Source: Glandiceps talaboti | Taxonomy: Eukaryota; Hemichordata; Enteropneusta; Spengelidae | Assembly: GCF_964340395.1 (NCBI RefSeq) | Contig: NC_135569.1 | Coordinates: 6,021,540 to 6,085,539 of the forward strand | Length of the DNA: 64,000 nt | Direction: 5' to 3' | Shown: piece after piece, positions 47,232-59,482 of the stretch | Layout: each line of letters starts with the position of its first letter | How positions within the stretch are numbered: position 1 is the first letter of the stretch | Notes under the pieces: model-generated | Databases searched by the model: none | The model's input: the letters and a program-made list of their open reading frames with translations, nothing else | What the model was told of the DNA's origin: nothing | Program-made: the position numbers and the translations under genes

Positions 47232-50200
47232 CTGCAATTGCAACAATTCAAAATTATATCTAAAGAGCATAAGTGATAAGTGTCTTATAAAATATATTCT
47301 GGTTGAATGAAAAAAAATTAATTGAAATACACCTTTTTTAAGAAATGTTATCTTTAAAGGAATAAATTACCTTGTCTTAAGCATCTCCTTGACAAATTTG
47401 TCATAGTTCCACTTTCAAGATTACTTGTAGAGGTGGTATCAGTTGCCTCATCTTCTGTAACATTGATAGAAAATAACAGTTCACAGTCTTGCAAGTATGC
47501 AACTAGAATAGTATAATTCTACACATACAGTTTCAATTGTACAGTACCATGTACTTGGAAGTATTCTGAGTATTTTTCATAACTTTGTGATTTGTGTTTT
47601 CCTGGATAGTGGGAAACTTCTGACCAATATATATATTACATTTTCACTCCACCATTGCAATACAAGACATGAGGGTATGTGATACAATCACTATAAATTA
47701 TAGTAAAAAAAATTGATGTCAATATTAAATGATTTCATTCAAAATTTGAACATCACAGCTAACACAAACGATGTAGCTGCACATAAATAAAAAACACATA
47801 CAAAAAAAATAAATCCCACATTTTCTGTTTGAATGTTTAAAACTTTGCTTGTGTGTGATATATAATTAAAACTCTGTACAGCTACTCATAGTAACACTCC
47901 CACATTATTAGTTGATAGGTTTACAATAGTATGCACCACAGAAATGAGTCTTAAACAATTGCTGTTATTTTCAAGAAAACACCATCCACTTCTTAGTTAA
48001 AAATCAAGAAAAAATCTGACGTGAAAATATGCTATCAACATCGAGCAATTTCAGAATCCAATATGGCTGCCAAATGCATTATATTGTGTAATGGTAAAAT
48101 AAAAGATTGAGACTTCCATTAAAATATGTTTCTTTTATTATTTCAAAAGGACAGGAATCAAGCTTTCATGTTGCAAAATGTGGAGAGATTGTTAAGTTTG
48201 ATTTTCAGTGAAAGTCATCCCCAAGAATTTTAAAACTGAAATAATCACCCGAGGTAGAGTCCACATCAGCCTCTGATGCGCCACCACTATTCTCTTTCTT
48301 TAGCTTCTTCATCTCTGTTTTAGGTATACCATACTTGTTCCGCTTCTTTTTCCTTTTTCTGCACCGCCAATAAATAAACCCACATCCAGCAATTACAAAT
48401 AGTACTATAATAATGCATGATATTGTAATAGTTGACACTGCAGAAAGGGTAAACAAATCTATAATGTGTCTGGAATGACTTTCTGTTGGTCGTATTCTGT
48501 TTGTACTGAGGGAAGCACTTAATGGAAGAGTACTTTGATCAAGTTCTGCAAAACAAAACAAAAATTACATGAGATTAAACAATACAATTTATGTACATTT
48601 AGGATTGAAAGGACTATACAATTCACATGTATTCAGTCTGGTATAAGGTCTAGCATGTTTACTGTGCTGTTATCTTACATTGTTAGCTGTTGTCGTATCT
48701 CCTACTTCTCAAGAGCAAGGCTTGTCTTGAGAACCGTGAACAAACAGTAATTAATTTGACAAGATGCACCCAATACCCCGATTACAACCATGACATTATC
48801 ATTCAAATGAAGTCATTATGTAAATGTCCACCCAATAACCTGATTACAACCATAACAACATTATTCAAATGAAGTCATTATGTAAGTGTACACTCAGAGC
48901 TGAGATGAACACGAGAGTTAAAACATGAAGCATGTGAAGTGTGCATGTGATAGTTTACATGTAATTATGTAAATTTAACATGATTGTTTGTTAATGATAA
49001 CTACTTTTGGGGGTGTGGCTGACTAAATCAGTTTTAACAGTTCTCATCAGAAGCTAGGTGGTTTCAAGGGCTAGCAGGTACAATGATAACTATACTAATC
49101 AACACAACTGTGCAGTTAACTTAACAGTTTTGGGGGTGTGGTTTATTAAATCAGTTCTAGAGGTTCTCAGCACAAGCTAGTTGGTTTTGACTGACAAGGG
49201 GTGCGATGTCAGCTATCAATCAACATAACGGTATAGTAAACATAATGACTTTAGGGGTGTGACTTATTGAATCAGTTCTAACGGTTCTCAACACAAGCTA
49301 GTTAGTTTCGAGGGCTAGCTAGGAGGTACAAGACAGCTTATGATGGAATACAACAGTGCAGTAAACAGACTAGGCACATGTACAGATATTTTTTCAGTTA
49401 ATTCAAAAAATGATTGTTATGCATAATGGTTCACTGTTTTTTAATAAATTAAATCTACAATACACCTAATTTCCATAATTAGCAATTGTGTCTGTCAGTT
49501 GGACAAAATATGACTGGTCATGTGATCACTTTTCTGACAAATAATGTTTATTATATGACATCATTGTATTAAGATATCCCAATCTTTGGATACACTCAAC
49601 TCTTGAGATAGTTGTATCTCTCTTTCAACACAGCAAATGATTTTTGAAATACAGCACATTAAAATTACCTGGAAGTTAAAGAGTTTCACATGGCAGTCTA
49701 GCAGTCAATGTATTTTGTATAAGTCTATGAACTATTACCTGGACAGGGGTCTTCATTGCATGTGGCAGATTTTACTTTGGGTCCTTCACAACTATCTTCA
49801 GTATTGCAAGTTCTATGACAAACCATTTCACCTCCTCCACATGTTGCCGAACATTCAGAGCCTCTTCTCCAATCACTCCAATCATTACTGTCTTCTATGT
49901 GTACAAGAATAATAGGAGTTTGTATATATCTTTACATAACCTTTATACATAACCTTCAATACGTCCGTCAGGTCAGTAAAACACAGTTATAATTAATTAG
50001 TTCTTGTATCAGGGGAACAGGTGAAACATTACATCCAACATTTTGTTACTAATCCATAAACAATACTTGATGGATGAGCAACTTTTAGAAACAGTGGCTA
50101 TAAATGTGTGTAATACTGATAGTGTCATTGGTAGTATGTCATAGAGTGTAGTATACTTGTTTTGGTATTCACCAGTGTGCCCTCTAATGATAGCCAAATT

Positions 50201-53200
50201 TTGTTGTTGCGAGTCAAAAATTGGCATTTCTCCTGAGTCACCACATAGTAAGAGATAGTGGAACACTAAATTTTGGTGCGCCACTAGAAATTGTGTGCAT
50301 CAGTGGTGCGTCAAATTGGCTCAGAGGGCACACTCACCACATAGTAAGAGATAGGGGAACACCAAATTTTGGAGCGTCACTAGAAATTGTGTGCATCAGT
50401 GGAGCGTCAAATTGGCTTAGAGGGCACACTGGTATTCACCGCTGGACATATTTTTAATAAATTTCAATTTATGTGAATATGAATTAGTAGCTAAATTTAT
50501 CTATTGTTTCTAATCTTACCTGAACTACTTGGCGTATCCTCATGTTCTACAGGTGCTGGTTTGAAAAGATCACTTGGTTTATTTTCCTCTCTATCATTGA
50601 AAACTGTGTCATCTGATAGCTCATTAAAATTAGCAGATTCCTGACAATGCAAATAGTTCATTGTCACTAAGTATGTGTATATCTCACTTCTTCATGTCTT
50701 CGAAATAGCAACTGTTTTTTTTATTAGTGTAACTACATATTTTAAAAATGTAATATCTTCTCTTCCCGTCTGAATTCATATTGGGTCAAGAGGTTACCAG
50801 CTGATATAGGGTTACCCAAATCATTACGCAATGAAAATTGTCCAATTCTGAGTATGAAATTGCAATGTTTAGGTGTACACATGTAATAACAGAACCCCAT
50901 GTCCTCACAATCGTGGCATACTGAAGTTATTTTCGCTCGTGGTGTGGTGCATTCTGCTGTTATTTCTTGCAAAAATACAACCATAGTAACACCACTTCAC
51001 TTACAAAAATAACTTCTACATGCCCTACCATCCATTGTGAGCCTAATGAGTTTTGTCATATCAATATTTAGTTAATAATATTCGAATTTAATCTGAAAAT
51101 GAAACCAAATTTACTGCAGCGGTAAGTGAGGTTATGGCTTAACATAGACAAAAACTAGAACTATTGTTGTGCAAGTAGAAGATTACAAAAGTGGGTGATA
51201 GTAGTGTCATTGTTGTGTGGATATAATCACCCTGTAATCAAGGTTATGTCACATTAATGTCTCCAAAGCATGCACTGCAAGGCAATAGATGTTATCAGAA
51301 ATGTCACCCTACTGTGAGTATAATTAAACCATCATTCATTCAATAGATTATAACAACATGTCACAGTAATAGTTTTTAGTTTGTGTGTAATTTAGTCAGC
51401 TGATAGCTCAGTTTCCACTGTTGTATTACATTAATCCATACATACATCCATACATACATACATACATACATACATACATACATACATACACACATAGTAC
51501 ATACATACATACATACATAGTACATACATACATACATACATACATACATACATACACACATACATACATACATAGTACATACATATATACATACATACAA
51601 ACATACATACATACACACATACATACATAGTACATACATACATACATACATACATACATACATACATACATACATACATACATACATACATACATGTACA
51701 TACATACATACATACATACATACATACATACATACAAACATACATACATACACACATACATACATAGTACATACATACATACATACATACATACATACAT
51801 ACATACGTACATACACACACACATACATACATACACACATACATACATAGTACATACATACATACATACATACATACATACATACATACATACATACATA
51901 CATACATACATACATACATACATACATACAAACATACATACATACACACATACATACATAGTACATACATACATACATACATACATACATACATACATAC
52001 ATACATACATACATACATACATACATACATACATACATACAAACATACATACATACACACATACATACATAGTACATACATACATACATACATACATACA
52101 TACATACATACATACATCCATCCATCCATCCATCCATCCATCCATCCATACATACATACATACATACATACATACATACATACATACCAGGACTTCTATA
52201 ATAAAATAACTTATATCAACATGTCACAACAATATAGTGTGTGTCTGTCTAAAGTCTAAACCTAGATTGTCACTGTTGTATCTCCAGAAAACAAACAACT
52301 TTATATATTTTTTGAAGTATATTTATTAACACTAAATTTACCTCAGGTGTACGCTGTGATTGCTCAGTATCATCACTCTCTGTATTGTACATGGCTGCAC
52401 TGATACTAGCACCCTCTTCAGGATATGGAGTCAATAATGCAGCTAAAAGTGGTGATTGTGTTGGTCTAGTAACGGACACCACTTTATCCTTCCCCGTTAA
52501 TAGTCCTATCATAAAAACAAAAACAAATTTCTCATACCAGTCAAGTGAAAGGTTATTTCAGTGACAAAACTGTGATTAACTACAGCTAAAACAGGTAAGG
52601 TTTGCCAGAAGACTATATGTAACATGTACTTTTATGATCAAAGTTGATCAATTCAAAGGTTTAGGTTGTTGTTTTACACAGCATTATTGTTATTGAGGGG
52701 AGTCTAAAATATTGAATGAAACTGACCAAATGTAAACATGTAGACATATGTCACATCTGGATAGAGGGCAGTAGACAAATAATAAACTCATTCAGGTACA
52801 GACAACAAATACATTATAATAACACACGTGATGTCATACCAAGGATCATACCATGCACGAACCAGGTTCAACGACTAAAATGGAATACTCTGGTCGTTCT
52901 ACATCACGACAACTCGCGTCTATGTCATGACAACACGTGTGTACATCACTGGTTTTGCTGTCTTTGAAATATTTATAAGTGAAAACCTTCAAAATTACCA
53001 TTACTTTCCCCGATTTTTCTTTGATATTACTGCTGAAGGTATAATTATATTACATTATTCTCCAATATTTTTCTTCATTTAGTCAGAAAATACTTGTGAC
53101 CTAAGGGTTGTCACTACAAGTAGCTAGACAAGTAGTGACAAACGCCCCTGAGGTCACTCATATTTTCCTTGGCTGAACGAAGAAAAATATTATGGAATAA

Positions 53201-56200
53201 CATCCAATGGTTCGAGCAAACACAAAGGTAACAAAAATGAATCAAACGACTTATAGCCATAAACATCAAATGTTAAATAAGACTGATATATGTACATACC
53301 CAAATGACTAGGATTCTGTGTTTTAAGTTCCTCGTCACCTCTTTGTGTTGATAAATTATTAGCATAACCAAGAGTAACAGTGCTGGTGTACTCCTTCCCC
53401 ACAGAAGTCGGTATGTCTTCACACTCATTGTCTCGCCTTCTGTTTCCATTCCGTGTCAGTATTTTCCTGAGGGCTGTGCAGTTGGTGTGAAGGATACAAG
53501 TTCTTCTGGAAGACTTGCCTCGTGAGTAGGTTCCTTTGGGACACGGTCTACAAGTCCTGTCATGCCATGGAGTACCTATTGCCAAACAAAAATAATTTGT
53601 GCAACACTTTCAGTTGTGCTGACAAAATACGTGAAATTATAATTTTCACTCCAATCAAATAAACTGAAAAATATCATGTTAGGATAAGATCAATTAAAAT
53701 CTGTTTCCCCTCTGAACAAGAAATCAATGGAATATGGCATTAACATTCCGTGTGTGGTAAGGGAAGATCGTTAAAGACTTAATGATTATTCAATTTCAAA
53801 TGAAACATTTTAATTAAATTATGACTCCTTACTAATAAATAACCAGATTTAATGCCAGTATGGATTTACACTTGGAACAATTTTGGCTATTTGACCTTGA
53901 AAATAGACATCAGGGTCAAAGTCTCATTGCAAAGATCACAGAAGGACCCTTAGGCTTTGCCAAATGGGGACTTTTTACAAATGCTGCTTCCATATATAAC
54001 TTCAGTTGTCATACCTAGCTAGGCTTTCATTTTGTCAAAAAGGAAAACACAAAGTGTCTGGTCAAAAAGATTATGGTGAATATAATGTCATCATTCAAGG
54101 TTTTCCCACAAACCCTTGCAGGAAATGCCCAAAATGGCTTAACACATGTCAAGTGCAGTAGAGCTTCAAAGTTCCCAAGGTGCTATTTTATCACCCAAAG
54201 TAATGGATGCTGATAGCAGTACTAAATAATACTGAAATATTTATCTGTAATTGAGATTGGCATTTTTCGACGAGCTTTGTGCATGTTCAGAGTGTCAAGA
54301 CATAATTTGAGAGTAGAAAGTGGACATTTTGAAAACATCAGTAGAACAAGAATATGTGAACTGTGTAATTTACAGCAACTGGAAAACGAACTCCATTTTT
54401 GGCTTGTATGCCCAGCTTATCACGAGTTAAGAAAGAAATTCCTACCATCCTTTTACTACGAATTCCTGACAATGACAAAATTCAAATCACTTCTGTGTTC
54501 ACAAAACCCCCATACTTTGATGAATTTGTCCAAATTCCTATTTCATAGTTTCAAAATGAGAAATAATATAATACTTGAATCTGTGTATTTTGTTACATTT
54601 ATTTTGTAATTTTGAGGCACACTTAACATAGCCTGCAGCAGTGTTCTGCCGAGGCCGCGGCCTTGCGACATTGGCCCCCTAAAATTACAAATGGCGCAAT
54701 AATTTTCCCACCTTGCGTCAATTTGGCGCATTCATTTTTAATACGGCAGACACCTAAGTCCATGGCAAGCCCCTGCCCTGGCCGGCGTCAATACCACAAA
54801 AAGTATACTGACTCCGTAAGCGACAGTTTTGTTGACATCATATAAGATACAGTGACAACGCGCAGTTCTATTGTCAACATGCAAACAAATGCAACAAAAA
54901 GATCCAACTTTGATAAAACATAATCTTTAATTGAAACATTAGAGGGAGTAGATGAGGCGCCGAAATGGACGTCTCTCTTCACATGTTTTGTCTACCGACG
55001 CATCACTGTCTCGACCTCTGACCTACTCACTGACGTGTGTGAAACACTGAACTTGCTACGGGAAATCGGAACATCTCTCTGCCACATAAGCCTTAGGAAA
55101 CCAAATTTTATGGGACAGGTTGTGATTTTCATTTGTTGATGGGTTAAATTAATGGAAACAAAATGAGTACATGTGTATTTTGATTCCGACAAAGCTGTGT
55201 TAGGGGATCGTATTGCATGATGTTGACAGTGACACATGTGAATGTTGGGCACTGAATCAATGAGTGATGACTGGCATAACCACTCGAGACGGCCGATGCA
55301 TGTGCGCCCGGTCAGACATGAAGAATGAACTCAGAGATGAAATCAGAAAATAATTACAGTTGTATTTACAAAGCATCCTAACTTTGACGTTGTTGATAGT
55401 TTTAGTTCAAGATCTCTGAGTTTCAAGGACACCTAATGTCAGCTTTCCGTATCAAGTTTACAATACATGTATGTAACTAATGCTGTCATTTGATATAGCA
55501 GGACCAAACCATGTTACACAGCCAGTGATGGTAGTTAATAAAAATAAATTATTTGAAAGTTTGTTTGACTGTATTATTTGTAAGTTTTTCGTTCACATTT
55601 GGTACTTTTTAAAGTTAGGGAGTTTATTTTCTTCAAAATGTTTTTTTTTTAAAACTCTTGTCATGAATTTGAAGAGGGAATGATAAACATGGCAATGTAA
55701 CAGTTGTAAAAATGAAACAAGTGGTTACAAGATTAGGATTTCTCAAATTTTTTAATCAATCATATGTTCTCTAATTTTGAAGTTGTTCTTTGTCCTTGTC
55801 TGAGAAAAGGAATCATAAATTTGAGCACTGCTATTCATTGATATTCAGATTAAAAATTGTGACTACCTGGCTGTCCAATCTTTCTAAACAATATATAATA
55901 TACTCTGTAGAAATGACTTAAAATTACATAATCTTAATTGCCTTCATTTTCTAAGGTGTAATGTGTAGTGCACAGTTTTCACAAAATAGCTTACTGGGAA
56001 CTGTTATTATGAATGGAATTTTTTTATGTAGTTAGGTAATAGTCTATGTGTAATGGAATATCTCAGACCACGGTATCTCCATAGTGGTCTGAGGTAATAT
56101 ATATAATTTCATAGACAATAAATAATAGACCCCACTCCCTGTCAAATGACCCCACTTTTTCCAACCAGGGGGCCTTTGTCCCCACTAGTTGGAAACCTTG

Positions 56201-59200
56201 GCAGAACACTGCTGCAGATTATTCTTTTTCTGTATGTTGTCTATTCACTTTAACAATTTGTATTATGGGCCGGTGGCCAAAATTACAGAATAAATCATAT
56301 CATATATAAATAATACTGTTATGTACATTAAAGTCTGATTGGACTTTTCCTTAATATGCAAGAAAATCTGTATTTCATGATATAACTTTAATTTCTTGTA
56401 TCCCACGATATATATTTATTGGATGAATATTTCATAAAAGTATTTAGATATCTTACCTTTCACACTGATTCTATAGCCAGCAGGGCATTCTTTGAACTTC
56501 TGACAATAACCACTTGCAGTCTCATATGTGTTGTTGATACATCTACAAGTTCTTTTCTGAGCACCATCACATTCTTTCCAAATCTAGGATTAAATATCAA
56601 AGTGGCCACATAGATTAGGATTGGGTATTTAGTTTGGATTTTTATTTTATAAAGCAATTTTATCGTGGCTTCCTACTTGAAAAAATCTTTGTGAACATCA
56701 ATTAAAATCCAAAATAAATACCCAATTAATGCTCATCCTTATGGCCACTTTGAAACAATCTTACGTAAATCCTGCATGTATGTATGTATGTATGTATGTA
56801 TGTATGTATGTATGTATGTATGTATGTATGTATGTATGTATGTGTGTGTGCATGCATGCATGCATGCATGTATTGATGTATGTATGTATGTATGTATGTA
56901 TGTATGTATGTATGTATGTATGCATGCATGCATGCATACATGTATGTATGCATACATACATGTATGTATGTATGTATGTATGTATGTATGTATGTATGTA
57001 TGTATGTATGCATACATACATGTGAACCTTGAACCTCCCCAAATCTACACCAACATTCTACACCAACATCCAAAAATGTAAAATCTGAAAGGGCAGCACG
57101 TCTATATATCATCATTTACATTGAGTACCCCTCCTTCAACTCCTCTGGACATTATAATAATAGTAAAAATAATAACAGTTCCAGGCACAGACACAGAAAT
57201 ACTAACAAAATAAGAGGATACAGAGAAACAATGTGAAAACATGGAGAGATGTGTGTAAGTGAGTGAGAGTTATGATTAAAATTGGTAAGTTTTAAGGGAA
57301 GAGTGGAAGGAAGACTTAGAGTGAGAGTGACGAAGACTTTGCAGAAGACTGTTCCAAATTGAAGGAGCAGTGTAAGAAAAGGAATGTTCGCCGAGCTTCT
57401 TAGTGACAAATGGTGTCATTAGAGAGAATTAATCAGTTTAGCAGACATTTCTTTACAATGAGTCTATTTAATATGAAATATGTATCAAGAAAGTACTGAG
57501 GTGATGAGAAAATAAACAAGAAATAAATATTATATGAAAGTAAGAAAGAGAATATTCTTACAATTTGATCTTTCCCTGTACAAATTTCTTGACATAACTG
57601 GCACTCTTGACAAAGATTGGGATAAGGCATGTAATGATTTACTGGACAAACTTGACATCTACAAATCAATACACATGTATACATACAACAAATCATATAT
57701 GAACAAATTAAAATTGATATCGAAATCACCAAAATAATTCTCAAATTAGTTCATACACACAGAATTGAAAATGCACTAGCTGTGAGTGGGGTATTAACTT
57801 TTCAATCAGATAGCTAACAATGTATTCACTGAAAATTGTTAAATGCCAACAATTATGTGCATGTAATTAGCGGTCAATTTGATTAGTAAGTGTGGTATGT
57901 GAATAAGTTGAAATCGTTGGAAATGGCCAAAGACATCATTGCATGATATCAAGTGCAGTAGTACCAGGGCTTCTTACAATATTTCAAAATTTAGTAATTT
58001 AGTTCCAAGGTGCTATTTTATCACCCAAAATCATAAAATGTAAGTTGATAGCAGTGTAAAGGTAGAAATAAGTCTGACTGGACTTTTCCTTTAACTTGAT
58101 AGCAGAAATCAACACAAGTGTGCTAAAGACAGAAATAAGTCTGACTGGACTTTTCCTTTAAGTTGATAGCAGTAATCAATACAAGTGTACTAAAGGTAGA
58201 AATAAGTCTGACTGGACTTTTCCTTTAAGTTGATAGCAGTAATCAATACAAGTGTAAAAGGCAGAAATAAGTCTGACTGGACTTTTCCTTTAAGGTACTC
58301 ACTCTGGTTCAGGATTGTCCACTGTGCATACTTCTACTGGTATAGAGCCTGCTGGACAAAGACTGCACTGAACACCATCTAAATCTATGGTAGACATATT
58401 CTTATTTGTTGTGTAACAACTAGTAGCTATACTCAATTTAGAGTCGATACCTAAATATAACTGTAGAAAGAAACAATGAGGACATCAGTATACAGTAGTA
58501 ATGGGTTTGCATAATGATTGCCAGTTATACACAACAAAGTCACAAAGCTTGAAATTAACTTTTTTCATTGGTAGTCCCAGTGGGCTACCAATTTCTGAAA
58601 TTGGTAGCCCAAGGATGGTGACCAATAGTCCTATATTCCTGAACTGAAAACAGAGTTCCTCTATTGGAAATATATTTGTTTTGTCATTAAAATACTTTCA
58701 TGTCCGTAAACCTCCCATCCTTTAAATCATTGCATTATCAATGGTGTATTGTAGCCTGAGTGGGCTACCAGCTGCAAATTATGGTAGCCCGATTACAAGA
58801 ATTGGTAGTCTGTGGAAACGAGACTACTGTTAATTTCAAGCCCCGAGTCATTCAACTCGGATTGCCGAGTTACGTACCATATTTGTGAATACACACAGTT
58901 TCATATATACCAGTGATTATTTGTATTCGTACATACCATTACTATAACACATGCGGTAGCACAATAACTCATAACTTAATAAGGAATATTAAGGAATAAG
59001 GAACATCCATGCTAGCAATGCATAAAAAAAAATCAGGGAGAGTTGTCGGTAAAAACATTGTACACGAGCAAACTGTATGTTGACCTCATAACTTCCTATA
59101 GACTAATGGATAGACTTTTAGTATCATGACAGAATCATGCATATCACAATATTTTCCCTTTATAAATATGCCATGAATGCTCGATTTTCGAGACGTCTAC

Positions 59201-59482
59201 TCTGTCAGGCCAGGGCCAGGGGTATCAAAATGTAGTACAAATATTCAATGTAGAGTTGGTCAGAAAATCAGTAAAATTGCGGTGTGCAATGGGCCGCGGC
59301 CAGGGTAGTTTTATCGACTTCGTTTCCGCCATCTTGGCAAGTGGGGTTGTTTGCATACGATGACGCAGAACGGAAATCAAAATAAAGTAAAACAATTATT
59401 TTAGTTAGCGAAAAACTTCAGAAGACGTGTCTGTTGTGGAACTCACCATAACCAGCAGAATAAGAAGACACTGGGCCACCAT
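46900..59482 (-). CDS. TNFR-B: TNF-receptor-family protein with TSP1 repeat and death domain, complete
   Basis: Exons in transcript order: 59482-59447, 58460-58303, 57658-57562, 56583-56457, 53575-53300, 52505-52342, 50640-50520, 49894-49739, 48545-48249, 47454-47371, 47231-46900. The total is 1848 nt (615 aa plus stop) and every junction keeps frame. A signal peptide is followed by cysteine-rich TNFR repeats (CSLCPAGSIPVEVC, CQVCPVNHYMPYPNLC, CRCINNTYETASGYC, CRPCPKGTYSRGKSS) and a Ser/Thr/Pro/acidic stalk. Then come a TSP1 repeat (residues 327-378), a TM helix (about 410-437), a basic and acidic linker, and a death domain (about 506-605). The intron phases match TNFR-A in the shared parts. 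It is likely a cell-surface death/NF-kB-type receptor; the TSP1 repeat suggests an extra glycosaminoglycan or matrix partner, which is inference. Confidence 0.9.
48134..48545 (-). CDS. TNFR-B TM exon with possible alternative 3' end
   Basis: Coding 48545-48249 holds the stalk end, the TM helix (TISCIIIVLFVIAGCGFIYW) and the RCRKRKKKR stop-transfer. The donor gtgatt at 48248 is weak. Reading through adds 14 codons to a TGA at 48205, and an AATAAA lies at 48139-48134 on the minus strand, about 66 nt further. That layout would permit a shorter receptor lacking the death domain. Confidence 0.7.
49739..49894 (-). CDS. TNFR-B thrombospondin type 1 (TSP1) exon
   Basis: This 156-nt phase 1-1 exon encodes one TSP1 repeat: WSDW, then CSATCGGGE, paired cysteines and a closing CNEDPCP. 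WxxW, CSxTCGGG and a CxxxxC end are the family's hallmarks. A symmetric single-domain exon is what exon shuffling predicts. No equivalent exon lies in TNFR-A. Confidence 0.92.
50174..50430. mobile_element. 257-bp MITE with perfect 10-bp target duplication
   Basis: Inverted ends AGTGTGCCCTCTAA and TTAGAGGGCACACT are flanked by identical GGTATTCACC at 50164-50173 and 50431-50440. The interior has two direct repeats of about 100 bp (ACCACATAGTAAGAGATAG). It lies in a TNFR-B intron. The 10-bp duplication suggests a Mutator-like mobiliser. Confidence 0.9.
51437..52187. repeat. Large (CATA)n microsatellite with internal higher-order repeat
   Basis: About 750 bp of CATA units in which a block with TACACACATACATACATAGT recurs several times, giving a higher-order period. 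The right end includes a CATC run (52117-52148). It lies in a TNFR-B intron. All long ORFs across it are artefacts. Confidence 0.96.
53056..53203. repeat. Foldback MITE, copy 2
   Basis: About 148 bp whose left end (CCAATATTTTTCTTCATTTAG) pairs imperfectly with its right end (CTGAACGAAGAAAAATATTATGG, in two parts). The interior GTCACTACAAGTAG and CAAGTAGTGACAAAC also pair. Same family as 14205-14350. Confidence 0.7.
54259..54632 (+). pseudogene. LINE pol C-terminal remnant
   Basis: The open frame has the layout of a non-LTR RT C-terminus: RVSRHNLRVESGHF, then CELCNLQQLENELHFWLVCP, then AYHELRKKFLP and a final NLSKFLFHSF. The upstream part is missing. Its 3' UTR is interrupted by the element at 54633-56217 and resumes at 56218. 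Confidence 0.75.
54633..56217. mobile_element. 1585-bp TIR element inserted in the LINE 3' end
   Basis: Perfect 18-bp inverted ends CTGCAGCAGTGTTCTGCC and GGCAGAACACTGCTGCAG bound it. It encodes no recognisable transposase and is likely non-autonomous. Target duplication is not obvious. It contains a CCTCAGACCAC-like hairpin near 56064-56095. Confidence 0.75.
56218..56310 (+). repeat. Resumed LINE 3' end
   Basis: TATGGGCCGGTGGCCAAAAT and AGAATAAATCATATCATATA are typical of the 3' UTR end of these LINEs and continue the remnant at 54259-54632. Confidence 0.6.
56774..57022. repeat. (ATGT)n/(GCAT)n microsatellite
   Basis: ATGT units with GCAT interruptions in a TNFR-B intron. Confidence 0.96.
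58031..58294. repeat. Four tandem copies of a ~67-bp repeat next to TNFR-B exon 2
   Basis: Units share TTGATAGCAG and AAATAAGTCTGACTGGACTT followed by TTCCTTTAA. The array ends 2 bp before the intron donor region of exon 58460-58303. A dispersed relative with GGTGCTATTTTATCACCCAAA lies just upstream (about 57950-58030), near 54150-54245 and near 19585. Confidence 0.85.

Noticed and set aside
50742-50984. A cysteine-containing exon of TNFR-B
   Set aside because: The phase-0 exons 52505-52342 and 50640-50520 join directly, and this stretch has no suitable donor.
51376-52209. Long ORFs (over 240 codons) on both strands
   Set aside because: They are translations of a (CATA)n microsatellite, open in several frames because the period-4 unit lacks stops.
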